64,000 nucleotides of DNA from contig NC_088317.1 of assembly GCF_910592395.1 (NCBI RefSeq), positions 17,344,039-17,408,038 of the forward strand, given 5' to 3'. This document shows, in pieces, positions 29,254 to 41,319 of the stretch. Positions within the stretch are counted from its first letter, which is position 1; each line of letters starts with the position of its first letter. The notes beneath the pieces are model-generated. The model was not told where the DNA came from. It did no database searches and saw nothing but the letters and a program-made list of their open reading frames with translations. The stretch is from Lineus longissimus (Eukaryota > Nemertea > Pilidiophora > Heteronemertea > Lineidae). Position numbers and translations under genes: made by a program.

Positions 29254-30257
29254 GTTTGGGGGATGGCCAAACTGGGGCCTATATCAACGTCAAGTAGGAG
29301 TTTTCACAGCAATATCTGAAACAAATACATTCCAATGGTCAATAAACATACCAGTAGAAGCTTATTTAAAATGGCAGAGGGCTGGGCCTGGAAATAATTA
29401 TGACGTATGTGTCTACCTTTGTTTAAAAATGAGACAGGAGCCAAGGTAGGTCAGATTAAGTTACACAAAGCCACAGGTAGAGGTCTCTCCCACAGGCACA
29501 GTACACAGATTGACAGAAGCTATTCAGTAATTTTGACGCTTGAGGAATATAATTATTAATACCGATGAATTGAACCACAACCCAGGTCCCTAACTGTGCA
29601 TCCTGCCTATAGTTCCTAACCTATTTACAGTTTAGCATTCTCAAGCACAAATGACATGAAGTTGCATTTTTTCTGGGACACCCTAAAGTAATGTGAAGTA
29701 TGTGTATACAATGTACACAACAAGTAGACTTGCAAAGAAAGTCGTCAAACTCCGCTCAAACCGTCAGAAGATAAATCCTAATGGCAAAGACAAATACCAG
29801 ATGTTTCATAAACTGGCTTGAAATCGTTTTGGGGACGAAGTATTGGTCTCAAACCATGCAAACTCGCTCCAGCGCCGAAATCAAAAAATTGGTCTGAGTC
29901 ACTGAAGTGCTACCTGACAGCGCGAGATGGCGAGAGTGAGACCAAGTACCAATCAAATCTCCCGGTCTTCGGGTCCGTCTGTCGAATTTTACATGCACCC
30001 GCTGAAATTCTCACATTGTCCCTCGGCAACAGTGGTGACTGGCGAGCCAACTGTGGCAGAGACAATAGGTCGAGTGAGGCTTACTATGATGCTCACTGTT
30101 GACGACGCATGGAGAATGCCGAATAGCGATTTCATTCCTTCCGGGCCGGCCGATAAGCTAACATCCAACGACGGAACCCTAGCGGATAATTTACAAACTA
30201 GAACCAATATTGTACATGTATATTGTGGTCCTTTAAAGCATCTCAGAAGGACTTATT

Positions 30258-30259
<2 letters not shown>
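29254..30259. other. DCTD upstream region with repeat fragments
   Basis: Should include the DCTD promoter. About 29430-29640 resembles the foldback family C at 51.8 kb (ggagccaaggtaggtcagat, gttacacaaagccac, gaggtctctccca). Overlapping plus-strand frames at 29.8-30.26 kb match nothing I know. Confidence 0.4.

Positions 30260-30289
<30 letters not shown>
30260..30289. repeat. Poly-G run (30 bases)
   Basis: An uninterrupted run of 30 G immediately left of the 377-bp duplication. Such a run is prone to sequencing and replication slippage, so its length is uncertain. Confidence 0.95.
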
Positions 30290-30293
<4 letters not shown>

Positions 30294-30297
30294 AAAT

Positions 30298-31127
30298 GCT
30301 ACATCTCTCTCATCATTTTGTCAACACGGTGGAGCAGCCAGGACTGATTTGGCCTGGCTGTGACTGTCTCATCTCTCTCATCATGTTGTCAACACGGTGG
30401 AGCAGCCAGAACTGATTCGGCCTGGCTGTGACTGCCTCATTTTTCTTACCATGTTGACAACTTGGCAGAGCGGCCAAGACTGATTTGGCCTTGGCTGTGA
30501 CTGTCTCATCTCTCTCATCATGTTGTCAACGCGGTGGAGCAGCCAGGACTGATTCGGCCTGTCTCTGACTCTCACCATGTTAGAAAATATGACAGGCAGT
30601 GCCTGTCCTGCAGCCTACTAAAATGGTATTTTAAGGATAAAGTCCCAACCAGCACTCAATGCTTTGAATAAATGGACCTGGACAATTTTCATTCGTCAGG
30701 GCGGGATGTCACCTCAAGGCATTTTTGACTCGGCCGCGGCAGCTAAAAAGTCTCTCATCATGTTGTCAACACGGTGGAGCAGCCAGAACTGATTCGGCCT
30801 GGCTGTGACTGCCTCATTTTTCTTACCATGTTGACAACTTGGCAGAGCGGCCAAGACTGATTTGGCCTTGGCTGTGACTGTCTCATCTCTCTCATCATGT
30901 TGTCAACGCGGTGGAGCAGCCAGGACTGATTCGGCCTGTCTCTGACTCTCACCATGTTAGAAAATATGACAGGCAGTGCCTGTCCTGCAGCCTACTAAAA
31001 TGGTATTTTAAGGATAAAGTCCCAACCAGCACTCAATGCTTTGAATAAATGGACCTGGACAATTTTCATTCGTCAGGGCGGGATGTCACCTCAAGGCATT
31101 TTTGACTCGGCCGCGGCAGCTAAAAAG
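30298..31127. repeat. Perfect 377-bp tandem duplication with ~60-bp sub-repeats
   Basis: The block starting TCTCTCATCATGTTGTCAAC at 30374 recurs at 30751, and both end in CCGCGGCAGCTAAAAAG (30750 and 31127). I see no difference between the copies. Within each, a unit of about 60 bp (tcaacacggtggagcagcca, then gactgattcggcctg) repeats, and a further partial unit precedes at 30298-30373. Confidence 0.93.
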
Positions 31128-32703
31128 TACACTCCGGAAGCAGTGGACCGGCTTCGTCCTGTCGCCGTGGAAAGAAGATCAGTATGACAAAATGGACTGC
31201 AAAGGAGTCTACTACAAAGTGGTTTTCTTTAAAACCTGTTTAATATCCCCGGTCCTTAATTGATATATGATGCATTGATGTTCACAGAGTCAAGGAGTGT
31301 TTCTGATGTTATCGAGAACTGAAGTAGCAACATAGACGAGCAATAAGTATGAGATTGACACAGCTATCAGAGGAAGTAATTAATGGATCAATTACACTAA
31401 TAGATTTATAAGCAAAACTCTTGAGGATATTGGCAAATTCAGATAAACTGGTGAGGAAGCACGTCAGAAAAAGATATCTGAACCTTTACCTTTATCAATG
31501 GTTTGCTTTATTGGTTGGCCATTTGGTAGGCGGCTGTGTAAAACTAGCATCAGCTTATCTTCCGTTTTGGCCTTCCGATTGCAAGGATTACCAAGATGTA
31601 CCGACGCATACCTTCCTACTAACTCGCTTTCATAGTCAAAGTCACAAATAGCAATCTTGTGCATGACCGTAAACACCGCCTCCGCAGTGTACACTCCGCC
31701 GGCCTCATATCTCCCCTAACGTATTGGACGATGACTGGATAGCCTCGCACCCGGGGAACCCACCCATCCTGAGGTGAGGGTCTTTCGCTCGGAACTTTAT
31801 AACGAGCTTATGTGATGTGCGAGGGGAGGAGCATACTCCTGACCCTGGTATTCGAGGATGTAACCCACCAGGTATGATTATTGCATGAAATAATTAAATA
31901 TTGTCTGGGAACAAGACGGAGTGGAAGTTATTGGATCATTCTAAAGTCAGTATAATTAAACCCTACAACGATTTGCGAAGAGGATATTTGATAGGTTGTT
32001 GTGATGTGAATTGTTCTCTGTTTTTCTAGCTAATTAATTGCCAATCTAGCTAATTAATCAACCGAGTTCTCGTTAGAGATTAGAGTCAGTCACTGCGGTT
32101 TGTTCTCAAATTCGATTTTCGACTGTCGGATGTCTTTGGCAGTGTCTTTGGTGCGTGAGTTCTGTGATAAGATTTTCAAGATTCTTGAAGGTTAAGCCAG
32201 TGCTCGTGTCGGTTGCATGATTTACGATATACACCAACCTTACAATTTGCATCTTCGTGTACCAGTCGTTTTCAATTATTCCTCTCTCGATATTATGACG
32301 TTGGGGTGAAAAAGGATGTACAATTTGTGGATTTAGACAATGATGATAACCATGACGACCTACATGGACGACAAACGCGCAGTCCCCATGATCGCGGACA
32401 TGAAACCTAGATCAGGACTGTGTCACCGGTAATTAATCTCTACTGTTGTCAATATTTTGCAGAGACTGGTCACGCAATAAAGTGCGGGCCCCGGTGTTGT
32501 CCTATCGTTGCGCAGTTCAATAAAATGATAACTCGGCTCCAGCGGGCAATAGTTGATATCACAACTTTGCCATTTTATTCCAGGAAGGACTGTATAATAG
32601 TAAAAAATACTGTTGATTTGGAATGAAATTCGCAGCCGATTTCTGATATAGTTTCATTTTTCATAATTCGAAAGCAAGGAATCAGATTTGCACCATTACA
32701 ACA
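31128..32703. other. Upstream region of the adhesion GPCR
   Basis: No gene supported. It starts with a copy of the dispersed word tacactccggaagcagtgga (31128), and a shorter form (tacactccgccggcctcat) occurs near 31689. The GPCR promoter and 5' UTR probably lie in the last few hundred bases. Confidence 0.4.
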
Positions 32704-35700
32704 ATGTTTGGTGACGTCATCGTCGTGTTTCAACTGTTGTGCTTTGCTGCTTGGTGCAACTTCGGCTGCACGGGCAATTTCGAATGTGCCACAAACATGG
32801 GGTGTAAATTCGAGGTGCAGATCGCTCCACCTGTCGGTCAGCAATCGTGGTTACTTGGGACGAGGAATGTTACCAATTGCAACAACAATGATTACATAAC
32901 TTATGGTACTTCTTTTCAAATGACAAGTATGAGGAACGAGGACAGAGAGTGTGTTGTGTTCACGAATTCCCTCAACCAGGGGAAATCAAGGATGTGCAGT
33001 TTCACACCGGATGGAACGAAATTCAAAGAAAGTAAGCTTGAGTTTAAAAATAACGGCGATGAGCGATAAAAATCATGTGTGGGAGTAAAAAAACGGGTCA
33101 CGCTGGGTTGGATACTTGGCCAAACATGCACGTACTGCATCCATATTTCTAAAAATGGCATGTTTTATTCGCGCACTTTTTCCTTTATATTTTGGTATTG
33201 TCCAACACAATGTCAACGACTTTGCCGTTGTGTAAGGAATCTTAGACCGACAGAGAATGTCCGAGAGAAAATGATGCTGTCGTGCGAGCGTATTCTAAGG
33301 CACCTGGTGTCTATAGCCATGCCAATGCCCGAGGCCTCGTTGTACCCAACATTGTCCTGAACCTTCATTTTCAGATTGCAAAGACATCGATGTGACCAAG
33401 TACCCTATTGCCGACTGCAGCAGTTGCGCCACAGTTCCTGTAGACCTATGTGCGAAAGACGCGGTGAAAGAGTTTGTGCCGTGCCACGTGTTCTGTGGGC
33501 TGACAGTAGCAGACGACTGCAAGAGAAAGCAAAATAAACAAACAACTAATATAGCGGCGTCAAGTAATGTGGTCGAAGTTACTATCGCGGGGGAGGTGGA
33601 AACAATAACAACCAAAAGTACAACTAGTACCACTCCTGCAACGTCCTTGCAGAGTACTACTACCCCGACTACCGCCAGTTCTACCACTGAAGCGAAGTCG
33701 TCGGTAAGTACTCCCTTTTTTGCAACCACCGTGCTTACAAATTCTGCTCCGAATACTGCTTTGACTACCACTGAGCCGCAAACTTCTGCTACCAGTTCTG
33801 CAGCTACAGGGCAAACCACTTCTGCCCCAGTTTCTACCTGGACTACCACTAAGGCGCAGACATCCGGAACTGCCACCACTTCTGCAACTACAGGACAAAC
33901 CACTACTACTTCGACTAATGTCGGAACTACCACTGGAACACAGTCCACTAAAACAACCACCACTTCTGCAACAACCGTGCCTACAACTCCCGCCTCGACT
34001 ACGGACAGTGCCACCACTGGAGTGCCGTCTACTGAAACTACCTCCACTTCTGCAACTACCGTCCAAACAACTACCGTGTCGACTACTACCGGAACTACCG
34101 CTGGGACACAGTCTACCGGACCAACCACCACTTCTGCAACAACCGTGCCTACAACTCCCGCCTCGACTACAGACAGTGCCACCACTGGAGTGCCGTCTAC
34201 TGAAACTACCTCCACTTCTGCAACTACCGTCCAAACAACTACCGTGTCGACTACTACCGGAACTACCGCTGGGACACAGTCTACCGGACCAACCACCACT
34301 TCTGCAACAACCGTGCCAACAACTCCCGCCTCGACTACAGACAGTGCCACCACTGGAGTGCCGTCTACTGAAACTACCTCCACTTCTGCAACTACCGTCC
34401 AAACAACTACCGTGTCGACTACTACCGGAACTACCGCTGGGACACAGTCTACCGGACCAACCACCACTTCTGCAACAACCGTGCCTACAACTCCCGCCTC
34501 GACTACAGACAGTGCCACCACTGGAGTGCCGTCTACTGAAACTACCTCCACTTCTGCAACTACCGTCCAAACAACTACCGTGCCGACTACTACCGGAACT
34601 ACCACTGGGACACAGTCTACCGGAAGTACCGTAGCGTCCACTTCGCAGTCTACAAATACTGCAACATTTGCAACTACTGTACAAACCACGCATGCAACAA
34701 CACTGCAGGCCAAAACTGCTCCGACCATGACAACAGCTCAGGCGCAGACTTCTGAAACTACTGCCACGACTCCGACAGTGCAAACAGCTCCGACTACTGC
34801 CAAGACTACTCCCAGAAGACTTTCTACCAAAACTACTGCAATTTCTGCAGTAACTATGCAAACCACTATTGCCCCGACTTCTAGTACTGCCAGAACTACC
34901 AATGGGATGGAATCTTTTGGAACAAAGGTAGGGGCTGGCGCAATGATGCTGATAGGAAGCAGTCGTTCTCGGAAATGTTTCCGTTTGCGTTTTACTACTA
35001 GCTACAGCGAATGCTAGTTTACTTTCATAGCTACGGAAATTTATCGTCGATTACCAAGGTCAGCCGTAGGCTCCTCCCCGAGCACACGTGACTTGGTCAT
35101 AAATGCCGAGTGAAAGCCCTGAAGTTCAGGATGCAAAAAATGGTAAAAGCGTGAAACATTTGACTGTTATCGTTAGCAAATATCTCGATCTTGAAAATTA
35201 TATTTTTGGTATCATGTTTAGCGTATTCTACTTTTCCTTAGTCAACCAATGCTCATTTGCAAAGTACGACAACCCAGGCTTCGGCAAAGAAAAACCTGAA
35301 AGAAGCTGTGGAGAAAGCTATTCAAGATGGTGGCATTATGACCAGACATCAGGTCAGTGCTGTCCTGGATGCCATGACGGCCGTCAGCCAATCAGAAAAC
35401 ATAACAGAGAAAACGGCAGAGGTGAGTGGATGGAACATATCATGTGTGCAATTAATCAATGTGAATTTAACATTGTTATTATGTAGAACATTGAAACATC
35501 GAACAGACTTCGTTTCAGCTCAATTGCTCATCTAGCTTTGGTAAGAATGACAAGATTCCCAATAGCAGTGACGTAGCCCTATCTACATCTCAAACTACCA
35601 CTGTTTACATACAAACGTTTGCTTATACCATTATCATTATATTTTTAGATGTTCTTAAATGCATCATCAGCCCTTTTAAACGAGAACAACCAAGAACACA

Positions 35701-38700
35701 TGAATAATCAGACGGTAAGTATAAAAAATTAAAAAAAGCATTTAACGTTTGAATTTCGAAACCAATGTATCTTGATGAGTGTCAACGTTCTTCCTTCTGC
35801 AGCGGAGCTCTTCTGGCTGCCAGGCCTCTTGTTACAATAATTCATGAAAACACGCCGAAGCAGGGTTACTCGCGCTACGCGAGGTCATTATGCAATCCGT
35901 GTTTTGCGGACAACACAAATTATGCACCTCGTAAGGTATAGAGGGCAGCGAAATGAACAACCCTGGAAGGTTAAATTTTACCTCAAAAAAGTATATTCCT
36001 TATGCAGCGGAGCTCTACTTGCCGACAGGCCTCCAGTGTTGAGGTGAACATTTGAATTCATTCTATACTTCAAGGTTGATCTATTGGAAACCGTCGAAGC
36101 CTTTGTACGCAATGCGGCAGAACAGATGGACCACGAATGGATACAAGTCCAAGAAAACTTAGAGATTCAAATTATCCCGATTGAAACCAATGGTACACAG
36201 TCAGTGGCCACTCGGGACCAAGAAAGACGAATAGCAATCGAGATACCCGTAGATAGCGAAGTTAACGGTAAGCTGGCATACGATCGGATTAACGTCCCGA
36301 TATTTATTCCATCGTCAAGAGATTCTGTCGCTTCATGTGCCCTAAAACTCTTCAAATTACTGTGTATTACTTACATCGAGATTACTAATGTTGAAATATA
36401 GGCCTAATCATGATATGATCGGAAGACCCCGTCTTGTTTTCCATCACCTGAATGAGGAGACAAATGCCACCTCCTTCTCCAAACATGTCCTCCTCTTTTT
36501 ACTCAATACGCAAACAACGTCATCTCCTTCTTTGTACACTCTAGTGCTGTATAACTAAAGCAATTTCAGACAACACAATATGAGACAAAAATAATACTTC
36601 TGACCATTTCTTTACCTGCCTTTCCACATTTTTTCAGGCACACTGGCGGCAGTGATGTACAAAACGTTACACGAAGACTTGCCAACGACTACCCCGAGTA
36701 AATCAAGGAGCGAGATTGTCAGCCATGTTGTGTCAGTCTCCATCATGGGGGTTTACAACGTGGGAAAGCCGAGCAGAATTATATTTAAGTCAAGCAAGGT
36801 AAGCATTCTTCAAAGGAACTCTGATATTATTGCAGAATGGGCGAAGATTCAACGGTTTACCTGTCTGCGTAAAGGCCCCGGACAGATACACTCCGGAGGC
36901 AGTGGACCGGCCTTGACGTCCCTATGAATAGGATGGCGTATTGGACTGCCTGGCGGGGAGTCTTCGCACAGGGAGCATATCATAGACTACCAGTTAATTT
37001 AGTCGGGGAAAAACGCCAGCAAAGCACAGACTTCTCAGCACAAAGAAATGATGGCTTTATTCCTTTTTTAGCATGACCATCCAAGAAATTGTTTCTACTG
37101 GAACTTCACCCAGAACATGTGGAACCAAGATGGCTGCCGAAAGTCAGACGAGAACGTCAGTCACGTGACCTGTGAATGTGATCACATGACCAACTTTGCC
37201 ATCCTGATGTCATACTCTGAGAAGGGAGTGACTGAGGGGAGTCAGGCTCTTGGTGTGATCACCATGGTCGGCAGCGGGATATCCATCACGTGCCTTTTTA
37301 CAACGATAGTGATTTATGGCTGTTTAAGGTATGAAGTGTTGCATGGTCGAAAGTTACATCCGCATTTGTTCACATGAAGGGTACATAATATCCATATTGC
37401 TGTAAATACTCCTCTACCCCATCAACAGTGCCTGGAAGTGTCCACGATACAGCTGGGAAGGATACAACAGGAAAAAAACGTATTAACCTCCTCTCCTACT
37501 CTATACAACAGATGACGTAACGTTGCTTCCTCATTTGTAAATCTTCGACTGGTATTCATCCGATCAGACTTTTTGCTTTCTAAGAGATGACGGCACTTTT
37601 TTTCTCCCCCAACAGATTGCTTCTCCAAGAGCGTTACATGGTCCATGCCAACCTAGCGATGTCCCTTCTCATTGGGCAGCTCGTCTTCGTTCTCGGGTCC
37701 CAGGCATCGGGAAACCCAGACATTTGCCGCCTGGTCGCCTTCCTGCTTCATTTTGCATTCCTGGGGTCCTTCTCCTGGACCGCTATGGAGGGTTTACAGC
37801 TCTACCGGAAGTCTGTCAGGATCTTCAACCCGGGTGGAGACATGAGGGCTGTATATGTCGTCATCGGATGGGGGATACCGGTCATTGTTGTGGGAGTCTG
37901 CTTCGGCGTCGGGTTCGCCGATTACGGAGCCAGGGCCGACGGATTCGGAAGCCAAAGGTAAAGCTTATACCAGTTTTAAAGGGTCACCTTGGGCGAGGGA
38001 TTTAGGTGAACAAAAGGATAATGTACCTGCTCGCCATCATGCGTCACCATGCTCAACGTGACACTGATCGATGCTGAGTGATATCTTTTTCACCCTTTCC
38101 CAAATTTTCCAACAAAGAAAACGTCTTCTCGCGAAACAGATTTGATTTATTCGAGGTATAGCGTTCCCTAAATTAGAAGTCGGGCAGTTCCCGGCGCCCC
38201 CGTTCTAAGCGTCACTGGTGCCCTCATGCGGCCCGGCAGCGAGGTTTTTTAACAGGTAGCTTCGTACAATTGTGTACATTGACAGCCAATCAGAGCTCAG
38301 TAACTTCGCCTGACGTCATCAAGTAGGAAACGCACGTGTTGTTAGTCAGTAAACAAGATCAGCGATGCACATTGACAAATGGTGCGAGTTCGAATCTCGG
38401 AAGGACCCAAAAAATTATGCACTTTTTGTTTTTATTGTTTTTTGTTCATTTACATAATTATTTTAATACAGCTTTGATTGGCTGTCAATGTACACAATGG
38501 TACGAACCTACCTGTAAAAAAAACCTCGCGGCCCGGCATTACCCGGGCGTCCATCCCGGTGTAATGTTTTTGAGTGTTTCTGTTTTTGAGTGTTTCCCCT
38601 CATTGTTTGGGAACGCTCAAAAATAGATTGACGAGTTTTTCTGTGTATCCCCCCTATTGAAAAGTCATGGTCTCTCTAGCTGCCTATTGTTTGGAAACAC

Positions 38701-41026
38701 TGAAACATGGGGAACAACCACAGATGTTACACCGGGATTATAATTCCTGATATATAGGCCTATTGCGGATACGTGACTGATCTTCGCTCTTCATGTTACA
38801 GCTGTTGGTTGCATGGTTCAATCAGATGGGGATTCATCGGCCCAGCAATCGCAATTATGGTGGTAAGAACATTCTATTCTTGCTTGCTCTAGACTCCTTT
38901 GCAGTCAATTTCGCCGAATCCTGAGCGTCCTTCCTCGACAGGACGAGACCTGTCCACTGCATTCGGAGTGTAGCATCACAAAATCCCGTGTGTCCTCGGT
39001 GTAGAAGCTGAAATGTCCCCTTGGAAAAAGTGTCCGGCCCTATTGTATCCTGACGGATTAAGGTATAAAGTTCTATAGAGGCCATTGCCGCCAATAGCTC
39101 AAGAGACAAAAGCGCCGGCATGTTGTTCCCCGGACATTCTATTCCAGGACATTTCATACTTCCAAACCTGAACTGACAGACGTGACAGAACGCTATTTTG
39201 CAGATGTTGTACTGCGTCTGGTGGTAAAAGCTAAGAGTAGCCAACCTGGTTACTCCTAGGTAAAAGCGAAGGTGAAAATAAGAAACTTGTACCATTCAAT
39301 TTCAGTTCAATATCACCATTGTGGGACTGGTATTACGTGTACTGCTCAGTCTGAAGGCTATTACCAATAAGAGTGGAGTACAGAAGATAAAGTAAGTTGA
39401 TGTTCAGACAACTTGTTAGCGATCTTTCCCAAACGCCCGGTTAGACTCTGGGAGCAGTCAATTGCGTCATCCTAATTTGATCACCTGTTGGCGAAAGACG
39501 AGGCCGGTCCACTGCGTCCGGAGTGTACTGAGTAACGCCAGCGACTAGACATTTATTGAAGACTCGTTTATTTTGTGCGTATGTCCGAACGATATATCAA
39601 TCTGTGCTAAACGGAGTCATTAGCCTCAGCGGGTGCCTCACAACTAACAGAAACGAATTAATTCAGGGGTTTTTTTACACCCAGTATAGTGAAAAGGGAT
39701 TCGTAATAAAAAAAGACTCCTGCATGAAGGTCTGCTTTGTTTCAGGTCTGGCTTGAAGGCCCTCATGGTCCTCGTTCCCCTCCTTGGGCTAACTTGGGTG
39801 TGCGGCTTCCTTGTTTCAGTAGATATCTGCTTTGAGTACATCTTCGATATCTGTCTGCCCTTACAAGGAGTCCTGCTCTTCGTGTTCCATTGCTTGTTAA
39901 ATGATGAGGTAAGGTACCCCCCCCCCCCCTCATTGTCTGTATAGACATCTGATAGGATCAGTTTTAAACTTACCGAGCATGTGCAGATACCCAGGGGAAT
40001 TAATTTCCCAACTTACCAAGCTGGTTAAGACATAGAAGAGGATCAGTTTCCCAACTTACCGAGTCTGTTAAGACATCGAAGAGGACCAGTTTCCCAACTT
40101 ACCGGGTCTGTTAAGACATCGAAGAGGATCAGTTTCCCAACTTACCAAGCCAGTCAAGACATCCAGAAGAATTAGTTTCCCAACTTACCCAGCATGTTTA
40201 GACATCCACAGTTTCCCAACTTTGCGAGCGCGGAGAATTACATCGTAGTTTCCAAACTGACCCAGCCAGTAGAGACATCAAGGGGCATTAGTTTTCCAAC
40301 TCATCAAGCATGTTCAGAAACACCAAGGAATGACTTTTTCAATTGAAGGGACACTGGATTTTTCTGCCCTTTTCAGGTAAAGACGAAACTGAACCTGCAC
40401 CGGAGAATAATGAAGGTTTCTCCGGCACCGTCATCAACAATGTCTACCCTCACACGGATGAATAGCAGCAAAATCACCACGAAATTAATTGTGAGTAGAC
40501 ATTTTGGACAAAAATCCTCATCATGAAGCTTCAGGCAGAAAAAATTGTAATGAGGCTGCAAAAACCATATTGGGAGATTTGTAATGCAATACAGTCACAA
40601 TATTAAGTATTTGTAAAGCGCTTTTCCCGATTGTCCTGCTCAAAGCTCCTTTCTCCTCACAATTGGCCAATTATTGTATTGATAACCTCCAAACATTCAG
40701 GACTTGAAGAGTTTTGAACTGGTTCACTGTCCAGTTGAACCTCTCTATTGAGGACACCCTCGGGACTGACATGTGCTGTCCTTGATAACAGGTGTCCTGA
40801 TTAGATAGATCCAATTGAATGGTATGTCCCAATTTGGGTCCAAAACTAGTGTCCTTTATAGAGAGGGTATCCTTGATATCTATCTTTTTCTTTTTAGCTG
40901 GCCAGCAATATGCTGTCGCCCCTTCCTTCCAAATTTTCCCAACTACAGGAGGAATTCTCCCCGCGGAAGAAGGTGCTCATACCCCGATCTGGAACGATGG
41001 AGCCAGGAAGCCACACTTGCAGCTGA
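32704..41026 (+). CDS. Adhesion GPCR with mucin-like stalk
   Basis: Cell-surface receptor of the adhesion class, about 1,210 residues. Exons, all in phase: 32704-33031, 33375-34927, 35242-35421, 35649-35714, 36075-36267, 36638-36798, 37072-37328, 37616-37957, 38802-38862, 39306-39391, 39746-39908, 40377-40490, 40898-41026. Residues 1-21 are a signal peptide (MFGDVIVVFQLLCFAAWCNF); about 24-161 form a Cys-rich head whose second part has a ShK-like cysteine spacing (weak call). Residues 165-627 are a Thr/Ser/Pro mucin stalk. The GAIN domain follows (about 640-880) with a GPS motif: C834, W837, W844, C849, C861, C863 and the cleavage triad H865-M866-T867, so autoproteolysis before T867 is plausible, exposing TNFAILMSY as tethered agonist. 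Seven helices run from about 886 (TM3 MEGLQLY, ECL2 SCWL, TM7 LLFVFHCLLNDE). The tail is about 80 residues. Subfamily is unclear; 7TM resembles ADGRL/ADGRE types. Ligand unknown. Confidence 0.92.
33950..34635 (+). repeat. Coding minisatellite: 4 copies of 168 bp (56 residues)
   Basis: Inside exon 2 of the adhesion GPCR the phrase AGTGCCGTCTACTGAAAC begins at 34021, 34189, 34357 and 34525, exactly 168 bp apart. Units are almost identical, while the rest of the Thr-rich stalk is irregular. The period is a multiple of three, so copy-number change lengthens the stalk without breaking the frame. The long open frames on the other strand are shadows of this low-complexity sequence. Confidence 0.95.
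36887..36921 (+). repeat. Dispersed word tacactccggaggcagtgga
   Basis: Intronic copy in the adhesion GPCR of a 30-35-base word also found at 31128 (plus) and, inverted, at 38937-38972 and 39498-39529. It may be the end of a short mobile repeat. Confidence 0.6.
38226..38539. mobile_element. Foldback element with tRNA-like centre in GPCR intron
   Basis: The left arm (gcggcccggcagcgaggttt, then acaggtagcttcgtac, then tgtacattgacagccaatca) is the near-exact inverse of the right arm ending at about 38539 (aacctcgcggcccggcat). Arms are about 70 bp. The centre contains GCGAGTTCGAATCTCG, a good pol III B box, followed by an A/T-rich tail. It lies in the intron between exons 8 and 9. Confidence 0.85.
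39960..40345. repeat. 43-bp tandem array in GPCR intron
   Basis: The word agtttcccaacttaccgag recurs with variations at 40045, 40088, 40131 and 40174, 43 bp apart, and in more eroded form on both sides. About eight or nine units fill most of the intron between exons 11 and 12. Just left, a run of 12 C lies at 39917-39928. Confidence 0.85.
40732..40880 (+). mobile_element. Truncated TA-type MITE, family D
   Basis: Starts CAGTTGAACCTCTCTATTGA and continues with ggacaccctcgggactgaca, caatttgggtccaaaact and gtcctttatagagaggg, all matching the complete element at 61621. The right terminus is missing; the last GPCR exon starts 18 bases further on. Confidence 0.8.
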
Positions 41027-41070
41027 AATTGTGAAAAGGAATCAAAAAGGCATGCCTGGGCATGTTTCAG

Positions 41071-41160
41071 CAGGCCAGCAACATTTAGAATTTCTCCCTA
41101 ACTTAGAAGGTCCTCATGCCCCAATCTGGGACAGGGGAGCCAGGAATACACACATGCATT
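41071..41160 (+). repeat. Imperfect echo of the last GPCR exon in its 3' UTR
   Basis: Phrases of the last coding exon (ggccagcaatatg, aaggtgctcataccccgatc, ggagccaggaagccacactt) return in order as ggccagcaacatt, aaggtcctcatgccccaatc and ggagccaggaatacacacat. Segments are shortened between them. This is an old local duplication lying after the stop codon. Confidence 0.75.
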
Positions 41161-41294
41161 ATGGCACAAACTATGCCATCGTCCTATCCAGGATTGGGAC
41201 CGAAGTTCTCTAAGTGTCGTATTCTAAAAATGCACTTATTATTCATTTTCTTTATGTGCTTTGATTGAAAATCCAGTTGTATGCTGTACCGAAC

Positions 41295-41318
41295 AAATAA
41301 AGAAAGGAATAAATGAGC
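41295..41318 (+). terminator. Poly(A) signals of the adhesion GPCR
   Basis: Two AATAAA hexamers (in caaataaagaaaggaataaa) lie about 270 bases after the GPCR stop codon, a usual 3' UTR length. Confidence 0.6.
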
Positions 41319-41319
41319 T

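Noticed and set aside
33295-34861. Long open frames (433 and 477 codons) on the minus strand opposite the mucin repeat
   Set aside because: The Thr codon-rich repeat with a period divisible by three keeps several frames open. The plus-strand frame has correct splice sites, phase, signal peptide and receptor context; the others give low-complexity Val- or Ser/Gly-rich strings.
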